A stretch of 64,000 nucleotides of DNA, taken from the NCBI GenBank assembly GCA_045612305.1, contig JAZKYU010000056.1:1-64000 (forward strand). The letters are read 5' to 3'. This stretch comes from HGM04593 sp045612305. GTDB taxonomy: Bacteria > Bacteroidota > Bacteroidia > Bacteroidales > Bacteroidaceae. A program made the position numbers and the translations under genes. This document shows positions 22,862 through 31,832 of the stretch, piece after piece; the first letter of the stretch is position 1; each line of letters begins with the position of its first letter. The notes under the pieces were generated by a model, which was not told where the DNA came from, ran no database searches, and saw nothing but the letters and a program-made list of their open reading frames with translations.

Positions 22862-24910
22862 TTACTTCATCATCTCTATGCTGCGCTTAACAAAGTTGTT
22901 GAGCGCTTCGCCTGTGAGCATATTGTTCTGCAACAAAGTGATGTCGATGAGCTGGCGCACCGTGCCGTTGCCTGCCGCATACTTTGCGAGGATTGCCTCC
23001 TTGTCGCTCTTTGCTGTGGTGATGTTTTTCTCAACCTCGGCAAGCTCCTCTTTCTCGCTCTGGGACACCTCGTCGTCTTTTTTGCCGCTGCGTGCATCGT
23101 AGAGCTCTTTGCGACGGCTCTCGAGAGCGCTTGCTTTCTCGTCGATGGGGCGCAACTCTTCGGCGCAGTTTGTTTCGGCCTCAGCAAGGATGCGTTTAAT
23201 TATGGGGTGCTCCTCGTTCACGAGTATGTTGTACATATCGGGCATATCGCCATAGAACGACATACCGGCTTGTATGGCTGCCATCTCTTTCATGCGGCGC
23301 ATATACTCGGCTTGGGTTATCATAACGGGTGCACCGTTTTCACCCATAGCTTGTGCCTGCACGTAGAACTCTTTTTTCTCCATAGAGGGTATCTGGCTTT
23401 GGAAGATGCCTGTGAGGGTCTCGCGTTCCACCTCGCCTAGCGACGATGTTTTGTGCTCCTCCTTAACGATGAGGTTTTCAACTATGTCGCTGTCGACACG
23501 GGTGAAGCGGCTCTTCTCGAACTTGCGCTCGAGCAAGCTTATGAGGGCTATGTCGAGCTGCCCATCCATCATAAGCACGTTGTAGCCTTTGTTCTTGGCG
23601 TTCTCTATGAAGCTGTACTCTTTGTCTTTGTCGTTAGAATAGAGGTATATGAGGTTTCCTTCTTTGTCGGTCTGCTCGGCAGCGATAAGGTTTTTGTACT
23701 CCTCGTAGGTGTATTTTTTGCTGTCGGTGTCTTGCAAAAGAGCAAATTTGTTTGCCTTGTCGTAGAAGTCTTCCTCGGTGAGCATACCGTAGTGTATGAA
23801 GATTTTAAGGTCGTTCCATTTTTCTTCGAACTGCGGGCGGTCGCTCTTGAAGATAGACTGCAAGCGGTCTGAAACCTTCTTCGATATATACGACGAAATT
23901 TTCTTCACATTTGAGTCGCTCTGCAAGTAAGAACGTGATACGTTCAAGGGGATGTCGGGTGAGTCGATGACGCCGTGCATGAGTGTGAGGAAGTCGGGTA
24001 CTATGCCCTCAACTTCATCGGTTACATACACCTGGTTGCAGTAGAGCTGTATCTTGTTTTTCTGCAGCTCTAGGTTGCTCTTGACTTTGGGGAAGTATAG
24101 TATACCGGTGAGGTGGAAGGGGAAGTCTACGTTGAGGTGTATCCAGAAGAGGGGCTCGTCGCTCATGGGGTATAGCTTGCGGTAGAACTCTTTGTAGTCT
24201 TCGTCTTTCAGCTCGGCGGGTTTGCGTGTCCACAAAGGTGTGGTGTCGTTTATTATGTTGTCCTCGTCGGTCTCGGTCTGCTTGCCATCTTTCCACTCTT
24301 TTTTCTTGCCGAAAGCTATCTCCACGGGGAGGAAACGGCAATATTTGTTAAGTATAGCGCTTATGCGGCTCTCCTCGAGGAACTCTTTGCTCTCCTCGTC
24401 GATGTACATAATTATGTCGGTACCGCGCTCGGCTTTGTCGCACTCCTCGAGTGTGTACTCGGGGCTGCCGTCGCAGCTCCACTTAACAGCTTGCGCACCC
24501 TCTTTGTACGACTTTGTTACAATCTCCACCTTTTTCGATACCATAAAGGCCGAGTAGAAGCCAAGACCAAAGTGGCCTATGATGGAGTTTGCTGTGTCCT
24601 TGTACTTTTCGAGAAAATCTGTAGCGCCCGAGAGAGCTATCTGGTTTATGTATTTTTCAATCTCCTCGGCGGTGAGTCCTATACCGTTGTCGCTCACGGT
24701 GATGGTCTCCTTGCCAAGTGTTACTCTCACTCGCAGGTTGCCCAGCCCGCCTTTATACTCGCCCTTTTCGTAGAGGGTTTTAAGTTTTTGTGTAGCGTCT
24801 ATGGCGTTTGAAACTATCTCACGAAGAAATATTTCGTGGTCGCTGTAGAGAAATTTTTTAATTACGGGGAATATGTTTTCTGTTGTAACCCCGATGTTTC
24901 CTTTTTGCAT
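22862..24910 (-). CDS. htpG: Molecular chaperone HtpG (Hsp90)
   Basis: The 682-residue chaperone has the complete family layout. The GHKL ATPase domain shows FLREIVSNAIDATQKLK (about 28-45), VSDNGIGLTAEEIEKYINQIALSG (about 73-96) and GHFGLGFYSAFMVS (about 112-125). The middle domain includes LNVDFPFHLTGILYFPK and GVIDSPDIPLNVSRSYLQ. The C-terminal dimerisation domain runs to the end. It acts in the cytoplasm on partly folded clients. The gene is single, with its own terminator. A perfect 12-base palindrome (TGTGTGCACACA, 24956-24967) lies about 45 bases upstream of the start. Confidence 0.96.
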   Translation of the reverse strand: MQKGNIGVTTENIFPVIKKFLYSDHEIFLREIVSNAIDATQKLKTLYEKGEYKGGLGNLRVRVTLGKETITVSDNGIGLTAEEIEKYINQIALSGATDFLEKYKDTANSIIGHFGLGFYSAFMVSKKVEIVTKSYKEGAQAVKWSCDGSPEYTLEECDKAERGTDIIMYIDEESKEFLEESRISAILNKYCRFLPVEIAFGKKKEWKDGKQTETDEDNIINDTTPLWTRKPAELKDEDYKEFYRKLYPMSDEPLFWIHLNVDFPFHLTGILYFPKVKSNLELQKNKIQLYCNQVYVTDEVEGIVPDFLTLMHGVIDSPDIPLNVSRSYLQSDSNVKKISSYISKKVSDRLQSIFKSDRPQFEEKWNDLKIFIHYGMLTEEDFYDKANKFALLQDTDSKKYTYEEYKNLIAAEQTDKEGNLIYLYSNDKDKEYSFIENAKNKGYNVLMMDGQLDIALISLLERKFEKSRFTRVDSDIVENLIVKEEHKTSSLGEVERETLTGIFQSQIPSMEKKEFYVQAQAMGENGAPVMITQAEYMRRMKEMAAIQAGMSFYGDMPDMYNILVNEEHPIIKRILAEAETNCAEELRPIDEKASALESRRKELYDARSGKKDDEVSQSEKEELAEVEKNITTAKSDKEAILAKYAAGNGTVRQLIDITLLQNNMLTGEALNNFVKRSIEMMK

Positions 24911-25018
24911 ATTATTTTTTGTTTTTAGTTAATCGTTTTTTTCAAGCGTACACTTTGTGTGCACACATTGTTTTGTAAACAAATAGAGTGCCATAGATGT
25001 TTTTCTGCCAAAATGGCA

Positions 25019-25056
25019 GAGCGCGCTGCTGTAATATAAATCACAGTAGCGCGCTC
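25019..25056 (-). terminator. Hairpin downstream of clpC
   Basis: GAGCGCGCTGCTGT pairs with ACAGTAGCGCGCTC (one mismatch in 14 pairs) around a 10-base loop. No T run follows on the minus strand; a second small palindrome (CTGCCAAAATGGCAG) follows at once. Confidence 0.6.
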
Positions 25057-25083
25057 TTGTGTGCTTAAGAGGTGTGCGATGCT

Positions 25084-27600
25084 TTACTCGCTCTCTATCG
25101 TGAATTTGAGTTTATCGGTCTCCTCGTTCTTGTCTACCAGTATCTTGTCCCCGGTTTTTAGCGAGCCACACAGCAAAAGTTCCGAAATTTCGTCCTCTAT
25201 GTATGTCTGCAGGGCGCGTTTCAAGGGTCGAGCACCAAACTGTATGTCATAACCCTTGCCTGCAAGATATTTTTTTGCATCGTCGGTGAGGCTTATGGTG
25301 TAGCCCAACTCGTTTACACGCTTCACAATCTGTGTAAGCTCCAGGTCTACTATGTTTACTATAGCGTCGAGCCCCAGCTGGTCGAAATTTATAATCTCGT
25401 CTATGCGGTTTATAAATTCGGGCGCGAAGCGTTTGTTTAGCGCTTTCTGCACCACGCTGCGCGAGTACTCTTTGTTGCCCTCGCGCTCGCTTTTTGTGAA
25501 GCCTACGCCTGCGCCAAACTCTTTAAGCTCGCGTGTGCCCACGTTTGATGTCATAATGAGCACGGTGTTGCGGAAGTCTACGGTGCGGCCATAGCTGTCG
25601 GTGAGACGGCCCTCGTCCATCACCTGCAAGAGAAGGTTGAAGACATCGGTGTGTGCTTTCTCTATCTCGTCGAGCAGTACGATGGAGTAGGGACGGCGGC
25701 GCACTCTTTCGGTAAGCTGGCCTCCTTCTTCGTAACCTACATATCCCGGAGGTGCTCCTACGAGGCGCGACACGGTAAACTTCTCCATATACTCGCTCAT
25801 ATCCACGCGTATAAGGGCGTCAGCCGAGCCGAACATAAATTTTGCAAGTTCCTTGGCGAGCAGGGTTTTTCCCACGCCTGTGGGGCCTAGGAACATAAAT
25901 GTACCTATGGGCTTGTTGGGGTTTTGCAGGCCCACGCGGCTACGCTGTATGGCTTTTGTGAGTTTCTCTATGGCGTTGTCCTGTGCCACAACCTTTGCTT
26001 GCAGCTCCTCTTTCATACCACGCAAGCGTGCCCACTCGTCTTGCTGCATACGCTGCACGGGCACACCCGATATCATTGAAACAACCCTTGCAACATCCTC
26101 TTCCTCTATTATCTGGCGGTGGTCGGCAAGGCTCTTTTCCCACTCGGCCTTCATCTGCGCAAGCCCTGCTTGCAGCTCTTTTTCGGTGTCGCGGCAGTTT
26201 GCAGCACGCTCAAAGTCTTGGCATTTAACAGCGTCGTTCTTCTCTTTGTTCACACTACTCAAGAGCGCTTCTTGCTCCTCTATCTCTTTGGGCACTTTTA
26301 TGTTGCTTATGTGCATGCGGGCACCGGCCTCGTCCATAGCGTCTATGGCTTTGTCGGGGAAACAGCGGTCGGTTATGTAGCGGTCTGTCAATTTGACACA
26401 CGCAAGCAAGGCCTCCTCGGTGTATGTCACGTTGTGGTGGTTCTCGTAGCGCTCTTTTATGTTTTTAAGTATGGTGTGTGTGTCGTCGGCCGATGTGGGC
26501 TCTACAAGCACCTTCTGGAAACGACGCTCCAGAGCACCATCTTTTTCTATGCTTTTGCGATACTCGTCGATGGTTGTTGCGCCTATACACTGTATCTCGC
26601 CGCGTGCAAGCGCGGGTTTCAGTATGTTGGCTGCATCCATAGAGCCGGGCGACGAGCCTGCACCCACTATGGTGTGTATCTCATCGATAAAGAGTATTAT
26701 GTTGGGGTTTTTCTCGAGCTCGTTCATTATCGAACGCAAGCGCTCCTCAAACTGTCCGCGGTATTTTGTACCTGCTACAACGGCTGTCATGTCGAGCGCT
26801 ACTATGCGCTTGTCAAAGAGTATGCGCGATGTTTTGCGCTCTACTATGCGTTGTGCAAGCCCCTCTACAATAGCCGATTTTCCCACTCCGGGCTCGCCTA
26901 TCAGTATAGGGTTGTTCTTCTTGCGGCGGCTCAAAATTTGCGATATGCGCTCAATCTCTTGCTCGCGGCCCACAACGGGGTCGAGACGACCCTCGGCTGC
27001 GGCTTTTGTCATGTCCATACCAAAGTTGTCGAGCACGGGTGTGTCGTTCGAAGGCTTTGCTTGACGTGTGCCTGTGAAGGCCTGCGCGTTACCGCTGTCG
27101 GGCTTTTGAGGCGCATCGTCTTCTTCGTCGTCCTGCTCGGCAAAGCCGAAACCGTTGTTCACGTCGGGCTTCACGCTTTTTATGGCATCCATCACGCGAG
27201 AGTATGTAACATCGTTGGCCTCGAGTATGTCGGCAGCTAGGTTGTTACCCTCTTTAAGTATACCTAATAATATATGCTCGGCGTCGGCCGCAGTCTTGAA
27301 AGCGCGTGCCTCGAGTGTGCTGAAGCGCAATATTCTTGCTGTGTTCAAGCTCAACTCCACCTCGTCGATAGTGGGTTGCTCGGTGTAGTCGAACGAGCGA
27401 CAACGAAGCTCTATACTCTGTTTAATCTTTGCTATATCGGTACCCAGTGTGTTTAGAACTTCGGTGGCGCTGTTTTCCTCCTCGCGCAGAATACCCAGCA
27501 ACAAGTGCTCGGGGTTTATGTTCTTACAGCGCAGGCGGCAGGCCTCCTCCTTGCTCAACGAGAGTATAACTGATATTTTTTGCGAAAAATCATGATTCAT
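25084..27600 (-). CDS. clpC: ATP-dependent Clp protease ATPase subunit, ClpC type
   Basis: The 838-residue AAA+ unfoldase feeds substrates to ClpP. Two N-terminal Clp repeats (residues about 1-145) are followed by a linker, the first AAA module with GEPGVGKSAIVEGLA (about 237-251) and LFIDEIHTIVGAG, a UVR-like coiled segment (about 425-475), and the second module with FLGPTGVGKTLLAKEL (about 563) and IVLLDEIEKAH. A VGF tripeptide in GAGVGFTKS matches the ClpP-contact loop. The C-terminal domain (FGARPLKRALQTYIEDE) is complete. The gene is monocistronic, with a TATCTTCG promoter box upstream. Confidence 0.95.
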   Translation of the reverse strand: MNHDFSQKISVILSLSKEEACRLRCKNINPEHLLLGILREEENSATEVLNTLGTDIAKIKQSIELRCRSFDYTEQPTIDEVELSLNTARILRFSTLEARAFKTAADAEHILLGILKEGNNLAADILEANDVTYSRVMDAIKSVKPDVNNGFGFAEQDDEEDDAPQKPDSGNAQAFTGTRQAKPSNDTPVLDNFGMDMTKAAAEGRLDPVVGREQEIERISQILSRRKKNNPILIGEPGVGKSAIVEGLAQRIVERKTSRILFDKRIVALDMTAVVAGTKYRGQFEERLRSIMNELEKNPNIILFIDEIHTIVGAGSSPGSMDAANILKPALARGEIQCIGATTIDEYRKSIEKDGALERRFQKVLVEPTSADDTHTILKNIKERYENHHNVTYTEEALLACVKLTDRYITDRCFPDKAIDAMDEAGARMHISNIKVPKEIEEQEALLSSVNKEKNDAVKCQDFERAANCRDTEKELQAGLAQMKAEWEKSLADHRQIIEEEDVARVVSMISGVPVQRMQQDEWARLRGMKEELQAKVVAQDNAIEKLTKAIQRSRVGLQNPNKPIGTFMFLGPTGVGKTLLAKELAKFMFGSADALIRVDMSEYMEKFTVSRLVGAPPGYVGYEEGGQLTERVRRRPYSIVLLDEIEKAHTDVFNLLLQVMDEGRLTDSYGRTVDFRNTVLIMTSNVGTRELKEFGAGVGFTKSEREGNKEYSRSVVQKALNKRFAPEFINRIDEIINFDQLGLDAIVNIVDLELTQIVKRVNELGYTISLTDDAKKYLAGKGYDIQFGARPLKRALQTYIEDEISELLLCGSLKTGDKILVDKNEETDKLKFTIESE

Positions 27601-27670
27601 AAATCTTCTTCCTCCTCAATCAATACTTGTGAATATTCGTTTTTCTTAATAGTCTCTTGTGTTACGGCAG

Positions 27671-27678
27671 CGAAGATA
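27671..27678 (-). promoter_or_regulatory. -7 promoter box for clpC
   Basis: TATCTTCG on the minus strand, 71 bases before the clpC ATG. The rest of the 452-base divergent spacer 27601-28052 shows only this box and the MORN promoter; short frames there look spurious. Confidence 0.5.
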
Positions 27679-27910
27679 CAGCCCAAAAGTCTATCGTCAA
27701 CAATATTTTTACATAAGAATTCTTACAAAAAGTGTGCCAAAGTATTAAAATAACATAAATTCGCCTTCTGTGCTCTCTTTTTCTTGCTCCGAGAGAGGCT
27801 GTTTTTTGTTTTTCTTTGAGCAAAATTTATGTGCAGAGCTTCACACAGGCTCGCCTCTTTGAACGATAAATTTTTGTTTGCCTGTTTGTTAAAATATTCC
27901 ACTTTTTTTG

Positions 27911-27939
27911 TTGTTTTCTCAACATTCTTGTTATCTTTG
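27911..27939 (+). promoter_or_regulatory. Promoter of the MORN-repeat gene
   Basis: TTG (27911-27913; an alternative TTG at 27908), an 18-base spacer and TATCTTTG (27932-27939). The leader to the ATG at 28053 is about 105 bases. Confidence 0.65.
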
Positions 27940-28052
27940 CGCTTGGTGCACATATATATAAACCAACGAAACGAGGAGTTTTGCGCCTTGCATAGTTTGT
28001 TGCAATTTGTTTTTTGGCGCTCTCCATCGTGGCTTTTTTAAAGGTGATATTG

Positions 28053-29234
28053 ATGAAACACAACATATTACTATTATCTCTTTTCTTGCTCCTGTCGTCT
28101 GTGGCGGTAGCACAAGATTCTTCGGCACCTTCTACTAAAAATACATCTGTGCGCGAGTTTGTTTCAAAAGCCATAGAAAACTCAGTAAATACCAAAACTT
28201 TAACCCTTAAAGGTGGCGTAAAGTACACCGGCGAAGCAAAAGGTAAAAAGCCTAACGGTTACGGCAAGGCTATCTACCCCAACGGCGATACATACGAGGG
28301 CTGCTTCTCGCATGGCGCGCGTCAAGGTGTTGGAATATACACGTTTAGCGACGGCGAGCGTTACGAAGGTGCTTTTATCGAGGGTTGCCAGCACGGCAAG
28401 GGAACTTTCTATTTTGCCGACGGTAGTGTGTACGACGGTTTCTGGGAATTTGACTTCCAGCACGGGTATGGCAAAAAAAACTATCCCAACGGGGATGTCT
28501 ACATAGGCAAGTGGAGCAAAGACAAACGCGAAGGCAACGGCACTTATTTTTTCTCTAACGGCGCCTCCTACACAGGCGAGTGGAAAGACGACAAATACTG
28601 CGGCACGGGAACATTTGTGTGGAGCGACAGCAGCAAATATGTTGGCAACTGGAAAGGCGGCTTGCGCAGCGGCGAAGGCTGTTACTACTATCCCAACGGG
28701 GATGTTTATAAAGGCTCTTGGCTCAACGACTTGCGCAGCGGCAAGGGCGTGTACTCTTTTGCCGATAGTTGCCGCTACGAGGGTGAGTACCTCAACGGCT
28801 TGTGGCACGGCAAAGGTCTCTTTACCGATGTCGACGGTACCAGCTACGATGGTATGTTTGAACAGGATTTGCGCAACGGCCAGGGCAAGATGCTTTATGC
28901 CGGAGGTGCTGTTTACGAGGGAGAGTGGAAAGACGATCAGCGCTCGGGCAAAGGAAAGTATATCTGGGCAAACGGCGATGTCTACGAGGGAGAGTGGAAA
29001 GACGACACAATGAACGGGCAAGGCATTCTGCGTCTTGCAAACGGGCGAAAATATCGCGGAGGTTTTCTTAACGGCGAAGAACACGGCAACGGTGTAGCGG
29101 TCGACAGCGACGGCACCCGTTACGAAGGGACATTCGAAGAGGGGCAGCGACACGGCAAATTTATCGTGAAAGATGCTTCGGGCAAGGTGCTTCGCGAGTG
29201 TGTATATAGTTTGGGAACAATAAGCATAAAATAA
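28053..29234 (+). CDS. Secreted protein with fourteen MORN repeats
   Basis: An upstream in-frame ATG at 28014 exists, but the ATG at 28053 begins a clean signal peptide (MKHNILLLSLFLLLSSVAVAQD) and has an AAAGG ribosome site. The 393-residue protein then consists almost entirely of 14 tandem MORN units of exactly 23 residues, each like YEGEWKDDxxxGxGxxxxxNGDV, from about residue 57 to the end. MORN repeats form an elongated beta sheet that may bind lipid or carbohydrate; the partner here is unknown. YhcH follows after six bases and glgB soon after, hinting at a sugar-related role. Confidence 0.9.
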   Translation: MKHNILLLSLFLLLSSVAVAQDSSAPSTKNTSVREFVSKAIENSVNTKTLTLKGGVKYTGEAKGKKPNGYGKAIYPNGDTYEGCFSHGARQGVGIYTFSDGERYEGAFIEGCQHGKGTFYFADGSVYDGFWEFDFQHGYGKKNYPNGDVYIGKWSKDKREGNGTYFFSNGASYTGEWKDDKYCGTGTFVWSDSSKYVGNWKGGLRSGEGCYYYPNGDVYKGSWLNDLRSGKGVYSFADSCRYEGEYLNGLWHGKGLFTDVDGTSYDGMFEQDLRNGQGKMLYAGGAVYEGEWKDDQRSGKGKYIWANGDVYEGEWKDDTMNGQGILRLANGRKYRGGFLNGEEHGNGVAVDSDGTRYEGTFEEGQRHGKFIVKDASGKVLRECVYSLGTISIK

Positions 29235-29240
29235 ACGACT

Positions 29241-29690
29241 ATGATTTTAGATTCTTTGAAAAACTTGAGAAATTACGAGAGCCTGCACCCCAACTTTGCA
29301 AAGGCTATGGACTTTCTCTTGAACAACGACTTGAACAGCCTGCCGCTTGGGCGCAACGAGATTTGTGGCGACACTATATTTGCCAACGTGATGGAGGCTA
29401 AACCCCGCACAAAAGAGGAGGTGCCCTTGGAGGTGCATCGCAAGTATATAGATATTCAAGTGCCCATCTCGGCCGACGAGGTTATGGGATACACTCCTCT
29501 CGAGCAGCTCCCCGAGTGTGAATATAGCGAGGCCAACGATGTTGCTCTCTACCCCGTGGGTATGCTCGCATCAAGTTACGTCGAGGTAAAGAACACTATG
29601 TTCACAATCTTCTTCCCCCACGACGGTCACGCACCTGCAGTTACACCCGTACCTGTGAAAAAGGTGATAGTGAAAATTGCGGTAGAGTAG
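29241..29690 (+). CDS. YhcH/YjgK/YiaL family protein
   Basis: The 149-residue protein is a cupin-like DUF386 member. Conserved parts include EVHRKYIDIQVPISADEVMGY (about 63-83), with the His and Gln/Asp set that can bind a metal, and FTIFFPHDGHAPAVTP (about 122-137). Relatives are encoded beside sialic acid or pentose utilisation genes and YhcH-type proteins have been proposed as sugar anomerases or isomerases. It starts six bases after the MORN gene and 40 bases before glgB, so the three are probably one transcript. Confidence 0.88.
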   Translation: MILDSLKNLRNYESLHPNFAKAMDFLLNNDLNSLPLGRNEICGDTIFANVMEAKPRTKEEVPLEVHRKYIDIQVPISADEVMGYTPLEQLPECEYSEANDVALYPVGMLASSYVEVKNTMFTIFFPHDGHAPAVTPVPVKKVIVKIAVE

Positions 29691-29730
29691 TGATTATGCA
29701 ATGTAAATACGAACCATAATATTTATAACT

Positions 29731-31737
29731 ATGCTGAAACTTGTAGAACGCGATGGTTATTTGGCTCCCTTCAATTTGGACATTGACGCACGTTATCGTT
29801 ATTTCCTGAAGAGAGAGAGAGAGTTGACAAAGAACGGCCGACAAACATTGTCGAGCTTTGCTTCGGGTTATTTATACTTCGGTCTGCACAAGACAGCTAC
29901 CGGCTGGGTGTTCCGTGAGTGGGCTCCCAACGCAACAAAAATTGTACTTGTGGGCGACTTCTCTAACTGGGAAGAGTTACCCGAGTATGAACTTAAACAA
30001 CTTGCCGGTGGTGTGTGGGAGCGTCGCTTGCCCAAAAAAGCCTTGAAACACGGGCAACACTACAAGATGAAAGTTTACTGGAACGGTGGTTGCGGCGAGC
30101 GCATTCCCGCGTGGGTAACCCGCGTGGTGCAAGACGATGCTACAAAAATATTCAGCGCGCAGGTGTGGGCACCCGAGGAGGAGTATGTTTTCAAGAACAA
30201 TAAATTTACTCCCAAACGCACCCCGTTGCTCATTTACGAGTGCCACGTAGGTATGGCGCAAGAAGAGGAGAAGGTAGGTACGTATCGCGAGTTTAAAGAC
30301 AACGTTCTTCCCCGCGTTGCAGCCGACGGCTATAACTGCATACAAATTATGGCCATACAGGAGCACCCTTATTACGGTAGCTTCGGTTACCACGTTTCTA
30401 ACTTCTTTGCACCCTCGTCGCGTTTCGGTACCCCCGAGGAGTTGAAAGAACTTATCGACGCGGCTCACGGTATGGGCATCTCGGTTATTATGGACTTGGT
30501 GCACTCTCACGCAGTGAAAAACGAGATGGAGGGCTTGGGCTTGCTCGATGGCGACCCTGCGCAATATTTCCACGGCGGCGACCGTCGCGTGCACAACGCT
30601 TGGGACTCTCTATGTTTCAACTACGGCAAGAACGAGGTTGTTCACTTCCTCCTTTCAAACTGTAAATATTGGCTCGAGGAATTTAAGTTCGACGGCTTCC
30701 GTTTCGACGGTGTAACCTCTATGATATACTACAGTCACGGTCTTGGCGAGGCTTTCTGCGGTTACGGCGATTATTTCAACGGCCACCAGGACGGCGACGC
30801 TATATGTTACCTCACACTTGCCAACCGACTAATACACGAAGTTAATCCCAAGGCTATTACCATCGCCGAGGAGGTTTCTGGTATGCCAGGCTTGGCTGCA
30901 CCCATAGAAGACGGCGGTTACGGCTTCGACTATCGTATGGCGATGAATATCCCCGACTTCTGGATTAAGATAATAAAAGAGCGAAAAGACGAAGATTGGA
31001 AGCCTTCGGAGATTTTCTGGGAGCTCACCAATCGCCGCAAGGACGAGAAAACAATCTCCTATGCCGAGAGCCACGACCAAGCTCTTGTGGGCGACAAAAC
31101 AATCATCTTCCGCCTCATCGATGCCGATATGTATTGGCACTTTAACCGTGGCGACGAGACCGGCACTGTTACTCGTGGTATAGCTCTTCACAAGATGATA
31201 CGCCTTATGACCCTTGCTTCCATAAACGGTGGTTATCTCAACTTTATGGGTAACGAGTTTGGCCACCCCGAGTGGATAGACTTCCCACGCGAGGGTAACG
31301 GTTGGAGCCACAAGTATGCTCGTCGTCAGTGGAGCCTTGTCGACAATCCCAACTACAACTACACGCTTCTTGGTAAGTTCGACGAGGAACTTGTGAAGCT
31401 TGTTGGTGGCGTGCGTAACTTCCAAAATCGCCCCGTGCAAGAAATTTGGCACAACGACGGCGACCAAGTGCTCGCCTTCTCGCGCAAGGACTTGATATTT
31501 GTCTTCAACTTCAGCCCCACACGCTCGTTCACCGATTACGGTTTGTTGGTGCCCGAAGGCTCGTACTCTATAGTGCTCAACACCGACTCGGAGCGTTTCG
31601 GTGGTAACGCGCTTGTCGACGAGACACAGACACACTTTACACAGTACGACAAGTTACACGCCCGTCGCAAGAAGGGTTGGTTGATGCTCTATCTGCCTGC
31701 CCGCACTGCGCTCGTGCTTAAGAAAAATAAGGAATAA
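29731..31737 (+). CDS. glgB: 1,4-alpha-glucan branching enzyme (GH13)
   Basis: The 668-residue enzyme introduces alpha-1,6 branches in glycogen. An N-terminal CBM48-like domain (FREWAPNATKIVLVGDFSNWEE, about 56-77) precedes the catalytic barrel with VIMDLVHSHAVKN, DGFRFDGVTSMIYYSHG (nucleophile Asp, about 327), TIAEEVSGMPGL (acid/base Glu, about 382) and SYAESHDQALVGDK (about 446-459). The YSHG and EVSGMP motifs point to the eukaryote-like branching enzyme subgroup instead of the E. coli type. A C-terminal beta domain completes it. It belongs functionally with the synthase and phosphorylase at 40948-45199. Confidence 0.95.
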   Translation: MLKLVERDGYLAPFNLDIDARYRYFLKRERELTKNGRQTLSSFASGYLYFGLHKTATGWVFREWAPNATKIVLVGDFSNWEELPEYELKQLAGGVWERRLPKKALKHGQHYKMKVYWNGGCGERIPAWVTRVVQDDATKIFSAQVWAPEEEYVFKNNKFTPKRTPLLIYECHVGMAQEEEKVGTYREFKDNVLPRVAADGYNCIQIMAIQEHPYYGSFGYHVSNFFAPSSRFGTPEELKELIDAAHGMGISVIMDLVHSHAVKNEMEGLGLLDGDPAQYFHGGDRRVHNAWDSLCFNYGKNEVVHFLLSNCKYWLEEFKFDGFRFDGVTSMIYYSHGLGEAFCGYGDYFNGHQDGDAICYLTLANRLIHEVNPKAITIAEEVSGMPGLAAPIEDGGYGFDYRMAMNIPDFWIKIIKERKDEDWKPSEIFWELTNRRKDEKTISYAESHDQALVGDKTIIFRLIDADMYWHFNRGDETGTVTRGIALHKMIRLMTLASINGGYLNFMGNEFGHPEWIDFPREGNGWSHKYARRQWSLVDNPNYNYTLLGKFDEELVKLVGGVRNFQNRPVQEIWHNDGDQVLAFSRKDLIFVFNFSPTRSFTDYGLLVPEGSYSIVLNTDSERFGGNALVDETQTHFTQYDKLHARRKKGWLMLYLPARTALVLKKNKE

Positions 31738-31771
31738 AAGGGTGGGGCACAACCCTTTAACCCGATAACTG

Positions 31772-31812
31772 CTTGAGGCTGTGCTGTAAATTTATTACGG
31801 CACAGCCTTGAG
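31772..31812 (+). other. Stable 18-bp RNA hairpin upstream of the DUF6057-like gene
   Basis: CTTGAGGCTGTGCTGTAA (31772-31789) pairs along its whole length with TTACGGCACAGCCTTGAG (31795-31812), using three G-U pairs, around the loop ATTTA. No T run follows and it ends 20 bases before the next ATG. A smaller hairpin AAAGGGT/ACCCTTT (31737-31758) overlaps the glgB stop codon. Confidence 0.75.
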
Positions 31813-31832
31813 TTACCAAGCAAAAGAATACG

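Noticed and set aside
24956..24967. Palindrome TGTGTGCACACA upstream of htpG as a heat-shock operator
   Set aside because: It does not match the CIRCE element and is a simple alternating sequence; no second copy is found before clpC or the Hsp20 gene.
27723..27953. A 76-codon minus-strand frame between clpC and the MORN gene
   Set aside because: It is Lys- and Asn-rich from AT-rich spacer DNA, overlaps the MORN promoter and has no ribosome site or homology that I recognise.
28200..29153. DNA tandem repeat in the MORN gene as a phase-variable or CRISPR-like array
   Set aside because: The periodicity is the 69-base coding period of the protein repeats; the DNA copies are diverged and there are no spacers.
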